From contig CM069589.1 in the NCBI GenBank assembly GCA_035771175.1, positions 24,446,201 through 24,510,200 of the forward strand: DNA of 64,000 nucleotides, given 5' to 3'. Each line of letters opens with the position of its first letter. Within the stretch, counting starts at the first letter, position 1. Made by a program: the position numbers and the translations under genes. Positions 32,660-45,391 of the stretch are shown here, piece by piece. Source of the DNA: Paratinospora sagittata. Lineage: Eukaryota; Streptophyta; Magnoliopsida; Ranunculales; Menispermaceae. The notes beneath the pieces are model-generated. The model searched no databases. It saw only the letters and a program-made list of their open reading frames with translations, and was not told the DNA's origin.

Positions 32660-34284
32660 GGTTGATATTTTAATTACCTCTATGGTTGGATATTTTGATG
32701 ATTACAAAACCACATTCCGCATCAAATTAATACTTAATGTAAGTTGATTAGCTTTATGTAAAAAATCAAATTCAATCAAGCTAGAGCAATTCAAGTCAAG
32801 TGAAGAATCTTCAAATCAAGCATTGGACAATCTTCAAGGCAATGGACATCCAAATATTTATCTTTGGAATGCTTAGATTGTCTTTAGGCTTATAGAACTT
32901 CAACTTCTAACTATTCAGAAAATCTCATTCCACACTTTGATTTTTTTATAAATGGTTTTCAAAAAAATCTTTAAGTTGTCAAGTTTTGAATCTTTTTAAA
33001 ATTCCTATCAAATTGTGTGTAAGCAATCAAATTGAGTATTCCCAAATGTTTTTTAAGTTCTTTGAATGATTTTAGAGTGTTTGATCTGATAAAAAATGTT
33101 TAAGAACTGATTTGATTTGACGGATTTCAAAATGGAAAGGTGTATGAAATTCTTCTCAGTTTGAGCAGGACGCTCAAGCAGTGGCTAAATCACTTAAACA
33201 TTAGGCCAGTACTGCAGGACGCTCCCACTATGGTAGGACGCTCATGGATTATCTAGAAATTTTTGGGTAAGTTTTGCAAGACACTCACGACACAGTAGCA
33301 TCCCCCTAAATTGACTAAGAAATTTCCAACTCTTTGTTTGACGAACTACAGGACACTCACAAAAAAGTTGAACCATCTAGGTTTCAATGCTACAACATCC
33401 TCCATGAGCTACAGGATGCTCAAACAAGTGTGCCATAAAAAGCTACTTTTTGGAGCAAGTGAATAGAAACATTTCTGATGCATTTCTATTCTTGAGTAAA
33501 TACTTTTTGGCAGAGATTTTTCAATATCTTTGTTCATACAATTTCTATAAAATATTCTATCCGTTGCATTTGAAATTCAAATGTAAAACTTATGGTTTTT
33601 GGGAGATTGAAACCCTAATGCTTCTCTACATAAGCAACCTATGACCGTTGTTTGAAAATAACAATTTTTGATACACTTGTGCTTTAAACTCTTTGAAAGT
33701 TAGTTGATCTTCTATTTTTTTTAAATAAAACAAAAACAACTGTGAACTGAGTTTCAATATCTTGTGATTTCGAAAGCTTACTAGGGTTCATTGTTCTTCA
33801 TTCATATTCATTCAAAGAAATTCAAAGGAGGCAAAAGAGCAACTTCATTTTTTAGCTGTGCTTAAATTTAACCATCTTGCTTAACATATTTTGATGAAGT
33901 TCATATTGCTCTATAAGTATATTACTTGATTTTTGGTAAGAGAATCAAATTTACAAAGTGGTAAAGACTGTTGTAAAGTGATAGGGAGTAACTTTATGTA
34001 AGCTGGTGTAAGCTCATTGTAACGGCTCTTCTCACATCCGTGAAGTTGAGAAAGTGTAAAAGTTTAATCATCACCTGTGAAGAGGTATCAATAGTGGAGT
34101 TTGAAAAATCCTAATCGGGAAGATTAGGTAATGGATGTAGGCGAGAATCGAACCACTCAAAATTTATTGTGTTCATCTTTTTATTTCCGTTGTGTTTAAG
34201 TTTCTGTTATTAATCATTTTTGAAAGGTATGACCTGCAAATTTGTCCAATTCACCTCCCTCTTTGACACTTATTTGGGCCAACA
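32660..34284 (+). repeat. Copia LTR, GGACGCTC family
   Basis: It starts near GGTTGATATTTTAATTACC (first base uncertain) after the purine-rich AAAAAATGAGGAG, and ends CACTTATTTGGGCCAACA. Words GCAGGACGCTCAAG, GCAGGACGCTCCC, GTAGGACGCTCATGG, CAAGACACTCACG and CAGGATGCTCAAAC lie at 33165-33425. A TATA-like CCATAAAAAGC follows at 33432. Near the end, GTAAGCTGGTGTAAGC and CACATCCGTGAAGTTGAG are U5 repeats. No clear TSD. Confidence 0.7.
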
Positions 34285-34763
34285 AAAATAACATGGGCAG
34301 AGATTTAATATCAATGCCAACTTAGCCCTCATTAAAGTGAAATAAAGGAAGCAGATTCAAGTAGCCAAACTTCATATAGTTGAGAAAAGACTTAGTTGAG
34401 TTGAGCTATACATTGTTGCAAATATCACTTAAGTTTAAACACTCAATCAACATTTTATTATTATTATTATTAAGCATGAATAAAATCCATATTTTTTAAT
34501 TTAAAATATGAGTAGGATGTCTATATCATTTCCAATGGTACTAAATAAATCTTCAAAATGTAAGAAAAGAATTAAAATTTTGAAAATATTAAGACTATTA
34601 TTCGTGGAAATAACATTTAGTTGAACTACAATCAAACTCTTATATACAACACCTGCCTGTGTTTCCAAGTAAACCAATCAACATTTCGTTGCGCGGTTAA
34701 CAGATTGATTCTAATAAAATTTAAGCATCATCTTAGAACTTTGGATCATATTGTTGGGCACTT
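34285..34763. other. Unassigned non-coding DNA
   Basis: AT-rich with a short (TTA)n run near 34450-34470. I see no ORF, LTR end or recognised repeat. Confidence 0.5.
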
Positions 34764-34948
34764 TGTTAACTAAGTGATTTTTCACTTAAAATTCTTCTAA
34801 GTGTTTTGATGCTAACAAACAATATAACCATGGTGCTAATGGTTGAATTGAGCATGTTTCAGCACCAAAGAAAAGTCAAAAGGCCAAATACAAGATTCAA
34901 GTGATCTCATGTCAACTCAAGTGGATTAAACAAAGTCAAAGTCAAAAG
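34764..34948 (+). repeat. Copia LTR 5' end fragment
   Basis: TGTTAACTAAGTGATTTTTC and then AAGTGTTTTGATGCTAACAA match the start of the LTRs at 25511 and 59809 (reverse). After 185 bp it is cut by the hAT terminus at 34949, and the rest of the LTR is not in the window. Confidence 0.7.
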
Positions 34949-36366
34949 TAGGGGTGTCAGTGGATTGGTTCAAGCTGTGGAACCGAACCGAACTACTGCG
35001 TCTGGTTCGGTTAACTTTTCGATTTAGAGGTTTTAAAAATAGATCGGTTTGGTTCGATTTACGGATTGAGGTCTTAAAAACCGACCCTAAACCAAACCGA
35101 ATTGACTAAGGTAAAATGGTAAATTACATTAACCCTAAGTAGGCCCTAACCCATTTCTTCTATTCTCTCTTCCGCCCCTTCCCTTCCCCCATGTCTTCTA
35201 ACTTCTATTCTTCAACTTCTTCTCGTGCTCTAAACCTAGCCGCCTCCACCGGAACACCACGTCTCTCTCTTATGTCTTATCTCTTATCTCTTATCTCTTC
35301 TCTGATCTCATTATTCTCGTCATCTATTATTTTCTTTCTTCCTGCGCTAAAACTATACGAGCCGCCTCTATTCGATCTTCTCGTCTTCCCTAATCTTCAT
35401 CTTCTAATCGTCGTTCTTCTTGCCTTCAAAACCCCAAATCATGAGCTAGTTGAGTTTGGGTGACACAGTCACGCATTGGAAGTTGGAAACGACGCCCAGG
35501 TTTGACCGTTTCAAGTCGAAGAATAAAGGTAACTGAGATTTATGAGATTTATGTGGTTTTGTTGTATAATACTATAATTTTGTTTGAGTTTTGTGTTCTT
35601 TTGATGATTTCTTAATACGTTCATGTGAATCGAAATGTATTCTCTAGAATTTGAGTTTCGATTTTGAATCTTTGATACTGTGTTTGAGCGATTTTGAATA
35701 GAGTCATATTTCTGTTGGAAGAAGGTATTGAGATTGTTCTTTATAAGAAAACTGATTTGTTATAAAAAATAAAATTATTCATTTTATGAAACTGATTTTT
35801 TTAAAGCATATTTTTCTTGGAAACAAGTTTTTTTTTTAATAAGAAACTGATTTTTTAGTGGCATATTTTTTTGTAAAGCATATTTCTTTTTGGAAACAAA
35901 TTTTTTTTTAATAAGAAACATAATTTTTTGAATAAGAAACTGATTTTTTAGTTGCATATTTTTTTTAAAGCATATTGTTTTTTGGAAAAAAGTTTTTTTT
36001 TTAATAAGAAACAATATTTTTTAACAAGAAACTGATTTTTTAGTGGCATATTTTTTTTAAAAGCGTATTTTTGGTGTTAGTTTTTGTGTATTGAAAAATA
36101 TGTTTACAAGTGGGAAATGATTTTTTTTTATCAAATCTGGTATTTGAATATAACATATATGTTTCTTATCAAACTTTAATACTTTTTTTTTAATAGGACT
36201 ATAAGATAATTTATTAGAACTCTATATTAATAAATGAATTTCTTGTCAAATGTCTTCAAACAATAACACTGTTGAGACACCTATATTTGATCAAAATGAA
36301 ACACCCTTAACTAAGCAAAGTGCCCCTGATAAGTAGGATGCTAATATTATGCCATCAAATGATCCA
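34949..36366 (+). mobile_element. hAT-type DNA transposon, 5' fragment
   Basis: TAGGGGTGTCAGTGG is a typical hAT-type terminal motif. It is followed by subterminal GGTTCGGTT / AACCGAACC repeats to about 35110, and a pyrimidine-rich leader with an exon-like part (35160-35520). A T-rich intron-like stretch with a tandem repeat follows, then the first codons of a transposase-like frame (MSSNNNTVETPIFDQNE, from about 36250) with a stop at 36333. An Athila LTR cuts it at 36367. No BED finger or dimerisation domain remains. The 90-codon frame at 35191-35463 is low-complexity leader and I do not call it a gene. Confidence 0.6.
35745..36075 (+). repeat. Tandem repeat of about 92 bp in the hAT fragment
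   Basis: AAGAAACTGATTTTTTAGT recurs at about 35842, 35936 and 36027, with a partial copy near 35787. Each is followed by GCATATTTTTTTTAAAGC and GGAAACAAGTTTTTT-like words. Open frames across it are artefacts. Confidence 0.85.
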
Positions 36367-37725
36367 TAATAAGTAGGTATTTAGATATGTTTTAGGGCAT
36401 GTTTTAAGTGTGTTTTAAGAACATTTCATGCATTAGTTTAATGTGTTTATGTTAATTTTGGTGCATTTGTTAGTTTAGAAATAGTTTGGTTTTTTATGCA
36501 ATATTTCGGTTAATTAGTTTATAAGTTGTTTCATTTTATGTTTAAAGTGTGTTACTAATTAGATTTGCTTTGTTTTGTAGGTGTTTAGATGTGTTGATCA
36601 TGGATTGGATGATGGAAACATGTACAAGAAGATGCAATAAAGAAACATGAAGAATACAAGTCAAAATGGAGCAGAAAAATGGCTAAGTCCACCAAAAGAC
36701 CACCACCAATATGATTTTGAGTGCCGCGGTGCCAGTAATGGAGATGAGAGAGAGCAGAGAGACTGTTCTGGGTGCGGGTTGCTGCAGCTTCACGGCGCCG
36801 GGGAGACTATTGTGATTTCGCGTTTTTGAGTGAATTTTAAGTGCGATTTTCTACACTTTCCAATTGATATTCTCCACGACTTTGGGCATATAATATATAT
36901 CTAAATTTAGGATTTTACAAGGGAGAATACACTGGAGAAGAGAAAGAGACCGCTAGGAGAAAAGGAACTCGAAGAAATCTTCATTGAAGACAAGGGAAAA
37001 ATCTACCAGCTTCAAGGCCTAGTTTGTGTTTAATGTCTATTTTCATGTCTTTCTTCATGTATTGTGTTTCATTAGTCCAAGTTATGAACTAAGTTTTTGT
37101 TCTAGAGAGGAGATGGATCCTAAACTAGAGATTATGGTTTGATTTTAGGTTTTGTTTATTATCAATAATATTTTCTTAATTATTCATGTTTCTCTATATT
37201 TAATGCCTTTAATCTTTTGGCCACGGATTAATGATCCTAGACTTGGGAAGCTACACTCAAGAGAGTCTTAGGTTGGAATTAGGGATTTATGACCTGAGAT
37301 TGTCATAGGAAAATCACAAGGTTTAATGGGTTGTTAAGAATATGGGTTTTATCGAGAGATCGAACCCTATTCTTGGTGATACGTTCTTATTCGGCACTCG
37401 AGAGAGGGAATTAGAGACTTAAGGATTTTGACTTATAAACTAGGAAATGAATTTAATAATAAGCATGTCTAAAATACGTAATTGATAGTTGGGTGAAGTT
37501 GATTCTCTAGATTTTCTCATATATATTGATATTTTTCCATAGTTGATTTGTTTTGATTCAATTAATTTTTTGTTTAAATACTTGAAATTCTACAACTTGA
37601 TATGCTAGATAAAGTTAAAGATTAGTGAAAACGGTAATTGGTGAGGTGAATAATCTAGAGCACAAACCGATTTTCATCAGTTATTACTACTACTAGACAC
37701 CGTACACTTGCGGTTTGCACTTAAT
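36367..37725 (+). repeat. Athila 5' LTR
   Basis: It starts TAATAAGTAGGTATTTAG (expected TGATAAGTAGG) and ends near CACCGTACACTTGCGGTTTG. It carries the family phrases GATGGAAACATGTACAAGAAG (near 36610), GAGATGGATCCTAAACTAGAG (37110) and CTTAATTATTCATGTTTCTC. A primer-site remnant (TGGCGTTGTTGTCATTGG) lies at 37733-37750, altered from the usual TGGCGCCGTTGCCGGGGA. Confidence 0.8.
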
Positions 37726-37879
37726 ATATTTTTGGCGTTGTTGTCATTGGCTGTTTCATCTTATTTTCATCAATATCGTTAGTAATTGATTTTGATTTTA
37801 ATCTAGTATTTTTCAAAAAAAAAATTTGAATTTATTTCTTTATTTTTGTTTTGAAGGTTGATTGAATTTTATGTGGTGA

Positions 37880-38975
37880 TCTAAAAGTGTTGAATTAGTA
37901 CCTTTGGATCCTGAGATAAAGCGTACTTTGGGACAGAGGCGAAGATAAAAAAGAGTGAAACAAGAGGCAATAAGCCTGAAAACAATTAACTGCTTTTGAG
38001 GGATTCCTTCAAGCCTGTCATTCATGATAACTACTCCGGGATAGTGAGAGCACCCATAATTGCAAACAATTTTGAGTAGAAGCCGGCGTCAATCACAATG
38101 GTTCAACAACATCAGTACGAGGGCTCTCCAATAGAAGATCCGATGATTCATATACAATCTTTCTTGGAGAAGTGTGATACAATCAAGATAAATAGTGTGG
38201 TTGAAGAGGTAATTCGATTGAGATTGTTCCCATTTTCTTTGAGGGACAAGGCTAAGGCATGGTTGCAAGGCTTGCAACCCGGAAGTGTTGCCACATGGGA
38301 ACATTTAATACAAAAATTCCTTCAAATGTTCTTCCCACCAGCAAAGACAGCTCAACTACGGGTAGAGATTGGTCAGTTTAGACAGTTGGAAACTAAGTCA
38401 CTCTATAAAGCATGGTCACGGTTTAAGGAGTTGTTGAGGAAATGTCCACAACACGATCTCCAAGTGTGGATGCAACTTCAGATATTTTATAATGGGATGA
38501 CAGTTTGCACACGTACTTTGGTAAATGCTGCAGCTGGTGGCACTATAATGGGAAAGACGGCTGAGGAAGCTCTCAACTTATCGGAAGAAATGTCTTCTAA
38601 CACGTATGAAGCTCCTGGTGAGAGATCGTTGGTGAAAAGGTTGTTGAAGTGTTTGAGCTTGATCCGATGACTGCAATTTTAACACAATTATCCACATTGT
38701 CTCACTAAATAGTTTTGCTATAAGGTGTACAACCTTCCATTGAAAAAGTAGTGACGACAAACATGGAATATTTGCGAGTAGAGACTAAGGAAGAGCAAGC
38801 TAACTATTTGAACAACTGGTGGTACACTTACAGAAATAATTCTCCAATGCAAAACCAATACCACCTAGGGATAAGAAATCATGAGAATTTATCCTACTCC
38901 AATAGTAGGAATGTTTTGAATCCTCCACCGGGCATACCTATGCCACCACAAGAGAAGAAACCATCTTTGGAGCAT
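37880..38975 (+). pseudogene. Athila gag (Retrotrans_gag type)
   Basis: A frame near 37895 reads LDPEIKRTLGQRRR with early stops. 38098-38670 is open with MVQQHQYEGSPIEDPMIHI, LFPFSLRDKAKAWLQGLQPG and VATWEHLIQKFLQMFFPPAK, the core of gypsy gag. After a shift the tail at 38751-38960 has LNNWWYTYRNNSP and NVLNPPPGIPMPP. A copia LTR cuts it at about 38976. This protein formed the particle of the gypsy element. The copy is broken. Confidence 0.85.
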
Positions 38976-40126
38976 ATTTTTGTAGGACCAATGCTCCTTA
39001 CGTCGGTATCTCGGTATTTTGATGATAACAAACCACATGATATCACTTGTACTGTTTCTCTAAATGCTACAACTAATTTGTCAAGAACACATCAATTAGT
39101 AGTTGTCGAAAACTACCAAGATCAAGCTCGAACAACGACCATAAATTTCATATGAAAATGAATTAGTTTGACCTTGAGTGTGTAGGGTAACCTCTCGATC
39201 AATCTCAGCACTAAAACTCTCCAAGTTGCAACGTTTTCAAAATCACATCAATCTCGTATTTGATTTTGACAAATTGTTTTTCGTAAGGTTTCAATCATGA
39301 TGTCAACGAGTTTTGAATGATTTAAAAGTGTTTAATCTTATATCAAAGTGTTTTGATTTAATGGAATGGTTCCCGAATGTCAAAATAGGGCATGAGACAT
39401 AACCCAATAGCGCGTTATAGGCCTTAGTAGCACGTTATCCATGTTTGAGACAGAAATCTAACATTTCAGACCGAAAAAAGTGGGTACTTCCACTTGCTCG
39501 ATTTTTCTATTCTTCACATACTTTTGTCAGGTTATCCTAACTGAAATATTCTCCACTAACACGTGGATGATTCCTATTGTCTAGCACGCTCTTACACATC
39601 TTACATCAAACAATTTTTTAATAAAATCATCACATTCCCTGTTTTTATAAAAACAACTACTCATTTTTCAAACATACAACACACTAATTTTCAAACCAGC
39701 AAGATTTTTGCAAGTTAGTCTGAGTTATTCAACGAGAGTTTTCCAGAGAGTAAAACAACTTGATTCTTGCATTGTACAAACAAGTTCTTGAATCAAATCA
39801 AATCTACAAACTGTTTTGAAGATAACCTCATTGTTCAGCAAGTTCTTCATTTTAAATCTTTGTGCTGAGATTTCCATAGGCTATCCATTGCTATAACTGT
39901 AAGTATATAAAGTGTTTTTGGTAAGAGAACATATTCAAAAGCTATATTTGAATTCCAACAAGTGTTGTAAGTGGCTGAGGTCACAAGTGAGGAAGAGCGG
40001 AGTGATAGGCTCTTGTAAAGGTTGACTTACACCTGTGAAGTAAGTGTTGTAACCAGTTTGATCGTCACCCTCGAAGTAGGATCCACTAGTGGGAGGTTTG
40101 GGAAAATCTTGATCAAGGAGACCAAG
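38976..40126 (+). repeat. Copia LTR fragment, GATAGCGCGCTATC family
   Basis: TTTTGTAGGACCAATGCTCC and GGTATTTTGATGATAACAAA match the start of the LTR at 15912 (reverse). Words CAATAGCGCGTTATAGG and TAGCACGTTATCC lie at 39405-39465, and a TATA-like TTTTTATAAAAA near 39646. The last about 40 bp, up to GGTCCAACA, are missing, and the sequence joins copia gag codons at about 40127. Confidence 0.75.
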
Positions 40127-41372
40127 ACCTTGAAATGTGGGATGTTATGATAAATGGATGTCCAACTCCTACAAAAAAAGTAGATGGTAAAGAAGTCTGT
40201 AAAGATATAAATGAGTGAAGTGTGAAAGAAAAAAATAAAGTTCTCCTAAATGACCAAGCTGTAAACAACCTTTTTTGTAGTTTCTCTCCGGAAGAGTTTG
40301 ATAGAGTGAGCGCATGCGAAACAACAAAAGAAATATGGACTAGACTTGAGGTAGCCCACGAGGGAACTCTACGAGTCAAGAAGGCCAAACTCCAAATGGT
40401 TGTGGAGAAATATGAGACCTATAGGATGCTAAAAACCGAGACTATTGCAGAAGCAATAGCAAGATACACCAAGAATATAAATGAGATGAAAACATTAGGA
40501 AAGACCTATGACCAAGAGGAGACCGTTAGGAAGGTTCAGAGAGGGTTACCTAAGATATGGGAACCCAAAGCCACAGCCATAGAGGAAGCCAAAAGTTTGG
40601 TTGAATACACCTTCAATGACTTTGTGGATCATTAATGGTTCATGAAATGAAACTTAAACAAAAACAGTCCCTACCTATAGTGGAAGAGAAAAAGAAGAAG
40701 GACTTAACACTTAATGTTGAAACTGACTCAAATGAGTCAAGTGAGAGTGAGTCCACCGATGATGAAGCAACCATGTTATCCAGAAAACCAAACCGCCTCA
40801 TAAAGAGGAAAGGAATGGCCAGCTCAAAGTTTCACAAAGGAAAGAAGTTTGGTGTTAAACCTAGTGAGTTAATATGTTTTGGGTGCAATAAACTTGGACA
40901 TATTAAGAGTGAATGTCCTAAAAAAATGAGACATAGCTTCAACACAGAGAGAAAAAACAAGAAAGTGCTCAAAGCCACTTGGGATGACTCAAGCTCAAGT
41001 GAGGAGGATTCCATATCCGAAGGAGAAAAAATGGTGATTTGTCTCATGGCAAACACAGAGGTAAAATACGAACCCCAAACTGATTATGATGATCTTTTGG
41101 ATTCTAATGATACTGATTTTAGTAAGTTTTGTTTTGAAAAGGAAGTAAAAAAGAATACAAAACTGAAAAAGAAGTTAGTGCAAGCCCTTGAAGAGATTGA
41201 ATCTACAAGGACTTATAGAGACGACCTTAGAAAAGGAGAAGTTGACCAAAGACAATGAGACACTAAAACAGAGTGTCGATGACATCGCTAACATAGTGAA
41301 GAAGTTCACAAATGGACAAAAAATGTTTGACATGATGCTAGGCACACAAAGATGTGTCTTTGACAAAGTCTA
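40127..41372 (+). pseudogene. Copia gag, SIRE-like, with zinc knuckle
   Basis: The frame opens with LEMWDVMINGCPTP, has a stop at 40218, and continues (40222-40635) as a UBN2 domain: ACETTKEIWTRLEVAHEGT and RKVQRGLPKIWEPKATAI. After a stop at about 40633, 40635-41258 gives the tail: a Ser/Glu-rich stretch, the CCHC knuckle CFGCNKLGHIKSECP, the usual WDDSSSSEED phrase and a coiled-coil part that shifts frame near 41215. It packages the RNA in life. Here it has at least three breaks. It joins the LTR without a primer site, so the junction is a rearrangement. Confidence 0.85.
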
Positions 41373-41399
41373 GGATACACTAAAAGGTCAAAATAGAAA

Positions 41400-42227
41400 A
41401 GTTACACCAACTTGCTGACCAAAAGACCATCATGTTATCACTGTAATAAGCAAGGTCATACCATACTTAGATGCCCATATAAGAGAAGTAAGAAAGGTGT
41501 CTTGCATGGGTATAAAAGACAGTTTTGAATGAAGCTAACTTTGAAAGACCCAATGCAACTTGGGTACTAAAGTCAAAAGTAATCTATGTGGTATAGGTTG
41601 AGTCCAAAAGGCAATGTTGGTATCTTGATAGTGGTTGCTCAAGACACATGAGTGGAGAGAAATCAGTGTTCTTAAGCATCCAAAGCAAACCGAGAGGAAA
41701 CATCACATTTGGAGATAACTGCAAAGGCAAAATAACAGACATCGGCACTGTTGGTAATGATTCCTTAAACATTCATGATGTATTATATGTTAAGGGCCTT
41801 AAGCATAATCTCTTGAGCGTAAGTCAATTATGTGACAAGGGTTATGATGTTAGCTTTGAAGAAAATAAATGCATTGTTAAACATGCTAATGGTTTAATTG
41901 CATTCATAGCACATAGACATAAAAATGTATACTCTACTTTGCCTGACGATATTAGTGATCAAAATGTGACTTGTTTGAGTGTTGTTATGATTGATGATGC
42001 ATGGTTATGGAATAGAAGATTAGCACATGTTAGCATGGATAACATATCTAGACTTGTCAAAAATGAGCTTGCAAAAGGCATTCCCAAAGGAGTGTACTTA
42101 AAAGATAAGGTGTGTGAACCTTGTCAACTTGGCAAACATACCAAGTCATCCTTCAAGATTAAAAAGATTATGTCTACAAATAGAGCTCTTGAAATGTTAC
42201 ACATGGATCTATTTGGACCAACACGAA
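41400..42227 (+). pseudogene. Copia protease and pre-integrase fragment
   Basis: A second CCHC-like stretch near 41435 (CHHCNKQGH) is followed by the protease active site YLDSGCSRHM at about 41623. The gag_pre-integrs part (41648-42230) has VLYVKGLKHNLLSVSQLCD, AWLWNRRLAHVSMDN, CEPCQLGKH and LHMDLFGPTR. An Athila LTR (TGATAG, 42228) cuts it before the integrase core. Confidence 0.85.
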
Positions 42228-45057
42228 TGATAGTTGCATATTTAGATAGGTTTTAGTGCATGTTTTAGGACATTTTATGCATCAGTTTCATGTGTTTATG
42301 TTAGTTTTGATGCATTTGTTAGTTTAGGAATATTTTGGTTTTTCATGCATATTTTGGTTTATTAGTTTATAATTTGATTCATTTTATGTTTGAGAGTGTT
42401 ATTAAGTTGATTTGGTTTGTTTTGTAGGTGTTTAGATGTGTCAGTCATGGATTTGGATGATGGAAACATTTATAAGAAGATGCAAACAAGAAACATGAAG
42501 AAAACAAGTCAGAAAGGAGCGAAAAAATGGCCAAGTCCAAGAAGAAAATAGCACCATCAGCGTACTGGGCACCACGGCGCCGATGGGTTGATAAACTTGA
42601 GATTTTTAGCAAGTTTCAAGTTATTTTATTTCACACTTTCCAATTTCAATTCTAAACGACTTTGGGGCGTACTATATATCAAAATTTAGGATTTTTCGAA
42701 GGGGATACACTAGAGGATAGAGAACGACGACTAAGAGCAAAGGAACGCGAAAAAATTGACTTGAAGACAAGGAGAAATCGACAAGTTCTAAAGCATCTAG
42801 TTTGAGTTTTGATGTTTAATTTCATGTTTCTCTACATGTTTTGGTTTTTATTATTCCAAGTTATGAACTAACTTGTTAGTCTAAAGATGAGATGGATCCT
42901 ATATTAGAGATTATGCAATAATATTAGTATTTGTTTATTACCAATGAGTTATTCATAGTTTATTTATATTTCTCCATGCTCAATGCTATTGATCTCTTGG
43001 CCATAGATTAATTGATCACAGACTTAGGGGGCGGCACTCGATAGAGGGTTCTCTGTTCGTAATTTTATCGCAAGTGCACGATAGTCAAGTTATAATATAC
43101 CAATTGTGAGTCGGGTTATCGTGTCCATAGGGGATTGTTACCTTATCAACTACCGTTTCACATGTTTTAAACTTTATCTCGATAATCAAATGGAGATATT
43201 AAATGAATTAAAGTGTTGGAAATTAAATGAAACTAAAGAAATTTACAGTAAGGAAAATTCAATTATGGAATGGATCTAGAGAATCGACTTCACTTAATTG
43301 CAAATCAGAATTAATTGGAATCATTCATTGTTAAATTCATTTTTCAGATTTAGAGATCAAATCCAATGGTCATCAATCCCCTCTCTCGAGTGCCGGATTG
43401 AAATCTATAATTGAAATTGGGTCTCGATCTCTCAATAAAGATTCCTTTCTCAATTATGCTCTAAACTCTAGGGATTTTTAAATGATCTTATGAAATCCTA
43501 TAAATCTCTCGATCCTATAGATATTTCATGTCACAATTGTCATTTTCCAACCTAAAGAACCCTCTCTCGAGTGCCGCCCCTTAGATCTAGGTTTATTCAA
43601 TTCATGATCAGTAAATCAAAAGCATTAAATACAGAAAATCATGAATAAACCAAAGAAAATTGCATTAACAATGAAATAAATCCACAATCAATCCATCAAA
43701 AACAACTAAGATCCATCTATTCTCTAGAATTCAAATTTAGTTCATAGCTTGGAGAAGAAAATACAAAATAAGATAGAAAACATCAAAATCCTCTATAAAA
43801 TGTGCTAGAAATACTGTAGATCTTCGGTCTACCTTGCTTCCGAAGCCAATCTCTGTTTCCACAGCAACCTGGTCGTCTTCCTTCATTCACTAATGGATCC
43901 CTCACGAAAAACCCTAAAAATTGATATATAATATGCCCCACTTCGCATAAGATTTGAATTGCCAAAATTGCCCAAACACAAAGCCGAAAAATACAGAAAT
44001 TCGCGGTAGCGCTGCGGCACTCGAGGAGGTAGTGTTGCAGTGCTCCAAGGCAAAATTTAATACTGATTTTCCGTATTCTGGGCCCTGCAGTGCCCAGAAC
44101 AGTATTTTGCCATTTTTTTTTTCCTTCTTGTTTATTATTCATTCTTCCGCACTTCCTTATATTCTTCTCGCACATGTTCTTGGCTACTTTTCTTTATCGT
44201 TTTAACCTCGTTTCACCACACTTTGAAGCTCTTATTCACCTACAAAACATCACACAAAATCAAGTAAATCCAACATACTAATCACATGCTAAAACTCGAA
44301 ATGCAACTATGTACTAAAAATAAAACATGAAACGTGATAACATGAAAATGGCAATAATAATTTTAGGAAAAATTCCTAAAAGTCATATTTATTTTCCTAA
44401 ACTAACCTAATGCATTTTATTCATGAAAAAAACTAAAATTAACCTCTAAAACACACAAAAACCCTAAATTGAACCTAAGACACAAAATATGCAACATATG
44501 CCTAAAACACCTAGAAATGTGGAAAATGCTTCTAAAAAACTAATAAAAATCCTACAAATTACTACGTATAAAACTCAACTTATCATTCTCTAGGTTGGAA
44601 TATGAGAAATATGGCATGAGATTATCGTAGTATCAATAGATATGCGATATTTTATGAAACTATATTGGTTTTTATCGATAGATTGAAACTATATTTTGGT
44701 GATAGATCCTAATGCAGCACTCAACAGAGGGTGTTAGAAACTAGAGGTTTGACTTATAAACTTGAATAATGATTTGATAATAACCATATCTACTATTGCA
44801 TAATTGATAATTAGGTGAAATTGAATCTCTAGGTGTTTTTAATATTGATATTTCTCCAGAAAATTCTGATAATTTGTTGTTTTAAGTATTGCTTTAGTTT
44901 AAGTATTATTTTAGTTAATTGATCATTAAAATTTGGTTTTTTAGATAAAATTAGGGCTATGAACGATATAATTAGTATAATAAATCAATCCCTGAGGACA
45001 ATACCTGATTCTTATCGGAATTATTATAACTTGACACCTTGCGATTTTCACACATCA
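42228..45057 (+). repeat. Athila 5' LTR, split by a solo LTR
   Basis: Pieces 42228-43053 and 44586-45057 give about 1.3 kb. The first matches the 3' LTR at 52814-53488 closely (AAGAAGATGCAAA-AAGAAAC, GGGGC-TACTATATATC). The end, ACCTTGCGATTTTCACACATCA, stands just before the primer site. Confidence 0.9.
43054..44585 (-). mobile_element. Solo Athila LTR with perfect TSD TTCTC
   Basis: Plus-strand ends are TGTTCGTAATTTTATCGC and AACTTATCA. TTCTC stands at 43049-43053 and 44586-44590. On the minus strand it starts TGATAAGTTGAG, as Athila LTRs do. Length is 1532 bp with no coding sequence. It is a clean LTR-in-LTR insertion. Confidence 0.9.
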
Positions 45058-45063
45058 AGTTTT

Positions 45064-45081
45064 TGGCGCCGTTGCCGGGGA
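45064..45081 (+). other. Athila primer binding site
   Basis: TGGCGCCGTTGCCGGGGA, six bases after the LTR end, is the site usual for Athila elements. Confidence 0.9.
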
Positions 45082-45190
45082 ATTTAAGTTTAGTTTACAC
45101 TATTATTGTGTTTTTGAGCTTTGATTTTAATTTAGATTTTATTTGTTATTTTCTAAATTTTTCTTTCTTCTCGTTCTTGTAGGTTTTCCA

Positions 45191-45391
45191 AGTATATGCG
45201 GGGATAAAAAATCTTTGAAGTAGTACCTTTTGATCTCGAGATTAAGAGGACGTTTGGAAGACAAAGAAGGGAGAAAAGAATAAAGGTTGAAACAATGGTG
45301 GACAATCCAAATCAGTTAACTTTGAGGGAATATTTCAAACCGGTCATCAACGAAAACTACTCGAGCATCGTTCGCACTCACATAATACATC
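45191..45391 (+). pseudogene. Athila gag N-terminus
   Basis: The frame reads VVPFDLEIKRTFGRQRREKR, then LTLREYFKPVINENYSSIV, as in the gag at 57.2 kb. It is cut at about 45391 by a copia LTR fragment, so the main gag domain is missing. Confidence 0.8.

Noticed and set aside
35191..35463. 90-codon ORF with hydrophobic runs, possibly a membrane protein
   Set aside because: Low-complexity pyrimidine-rich leader inside a hAT fragment. No conserved motif, and such leaders often give Leu/Ser-rich frames.
36327..36337. TGATAAGTAGG as an Athila LTR start
   Set aside because: The bases after it do not follow the LTR; they continue the hAT frame with one stop. The real LTR start, TAATAAGTAGGTATTTAG, is at 36367.
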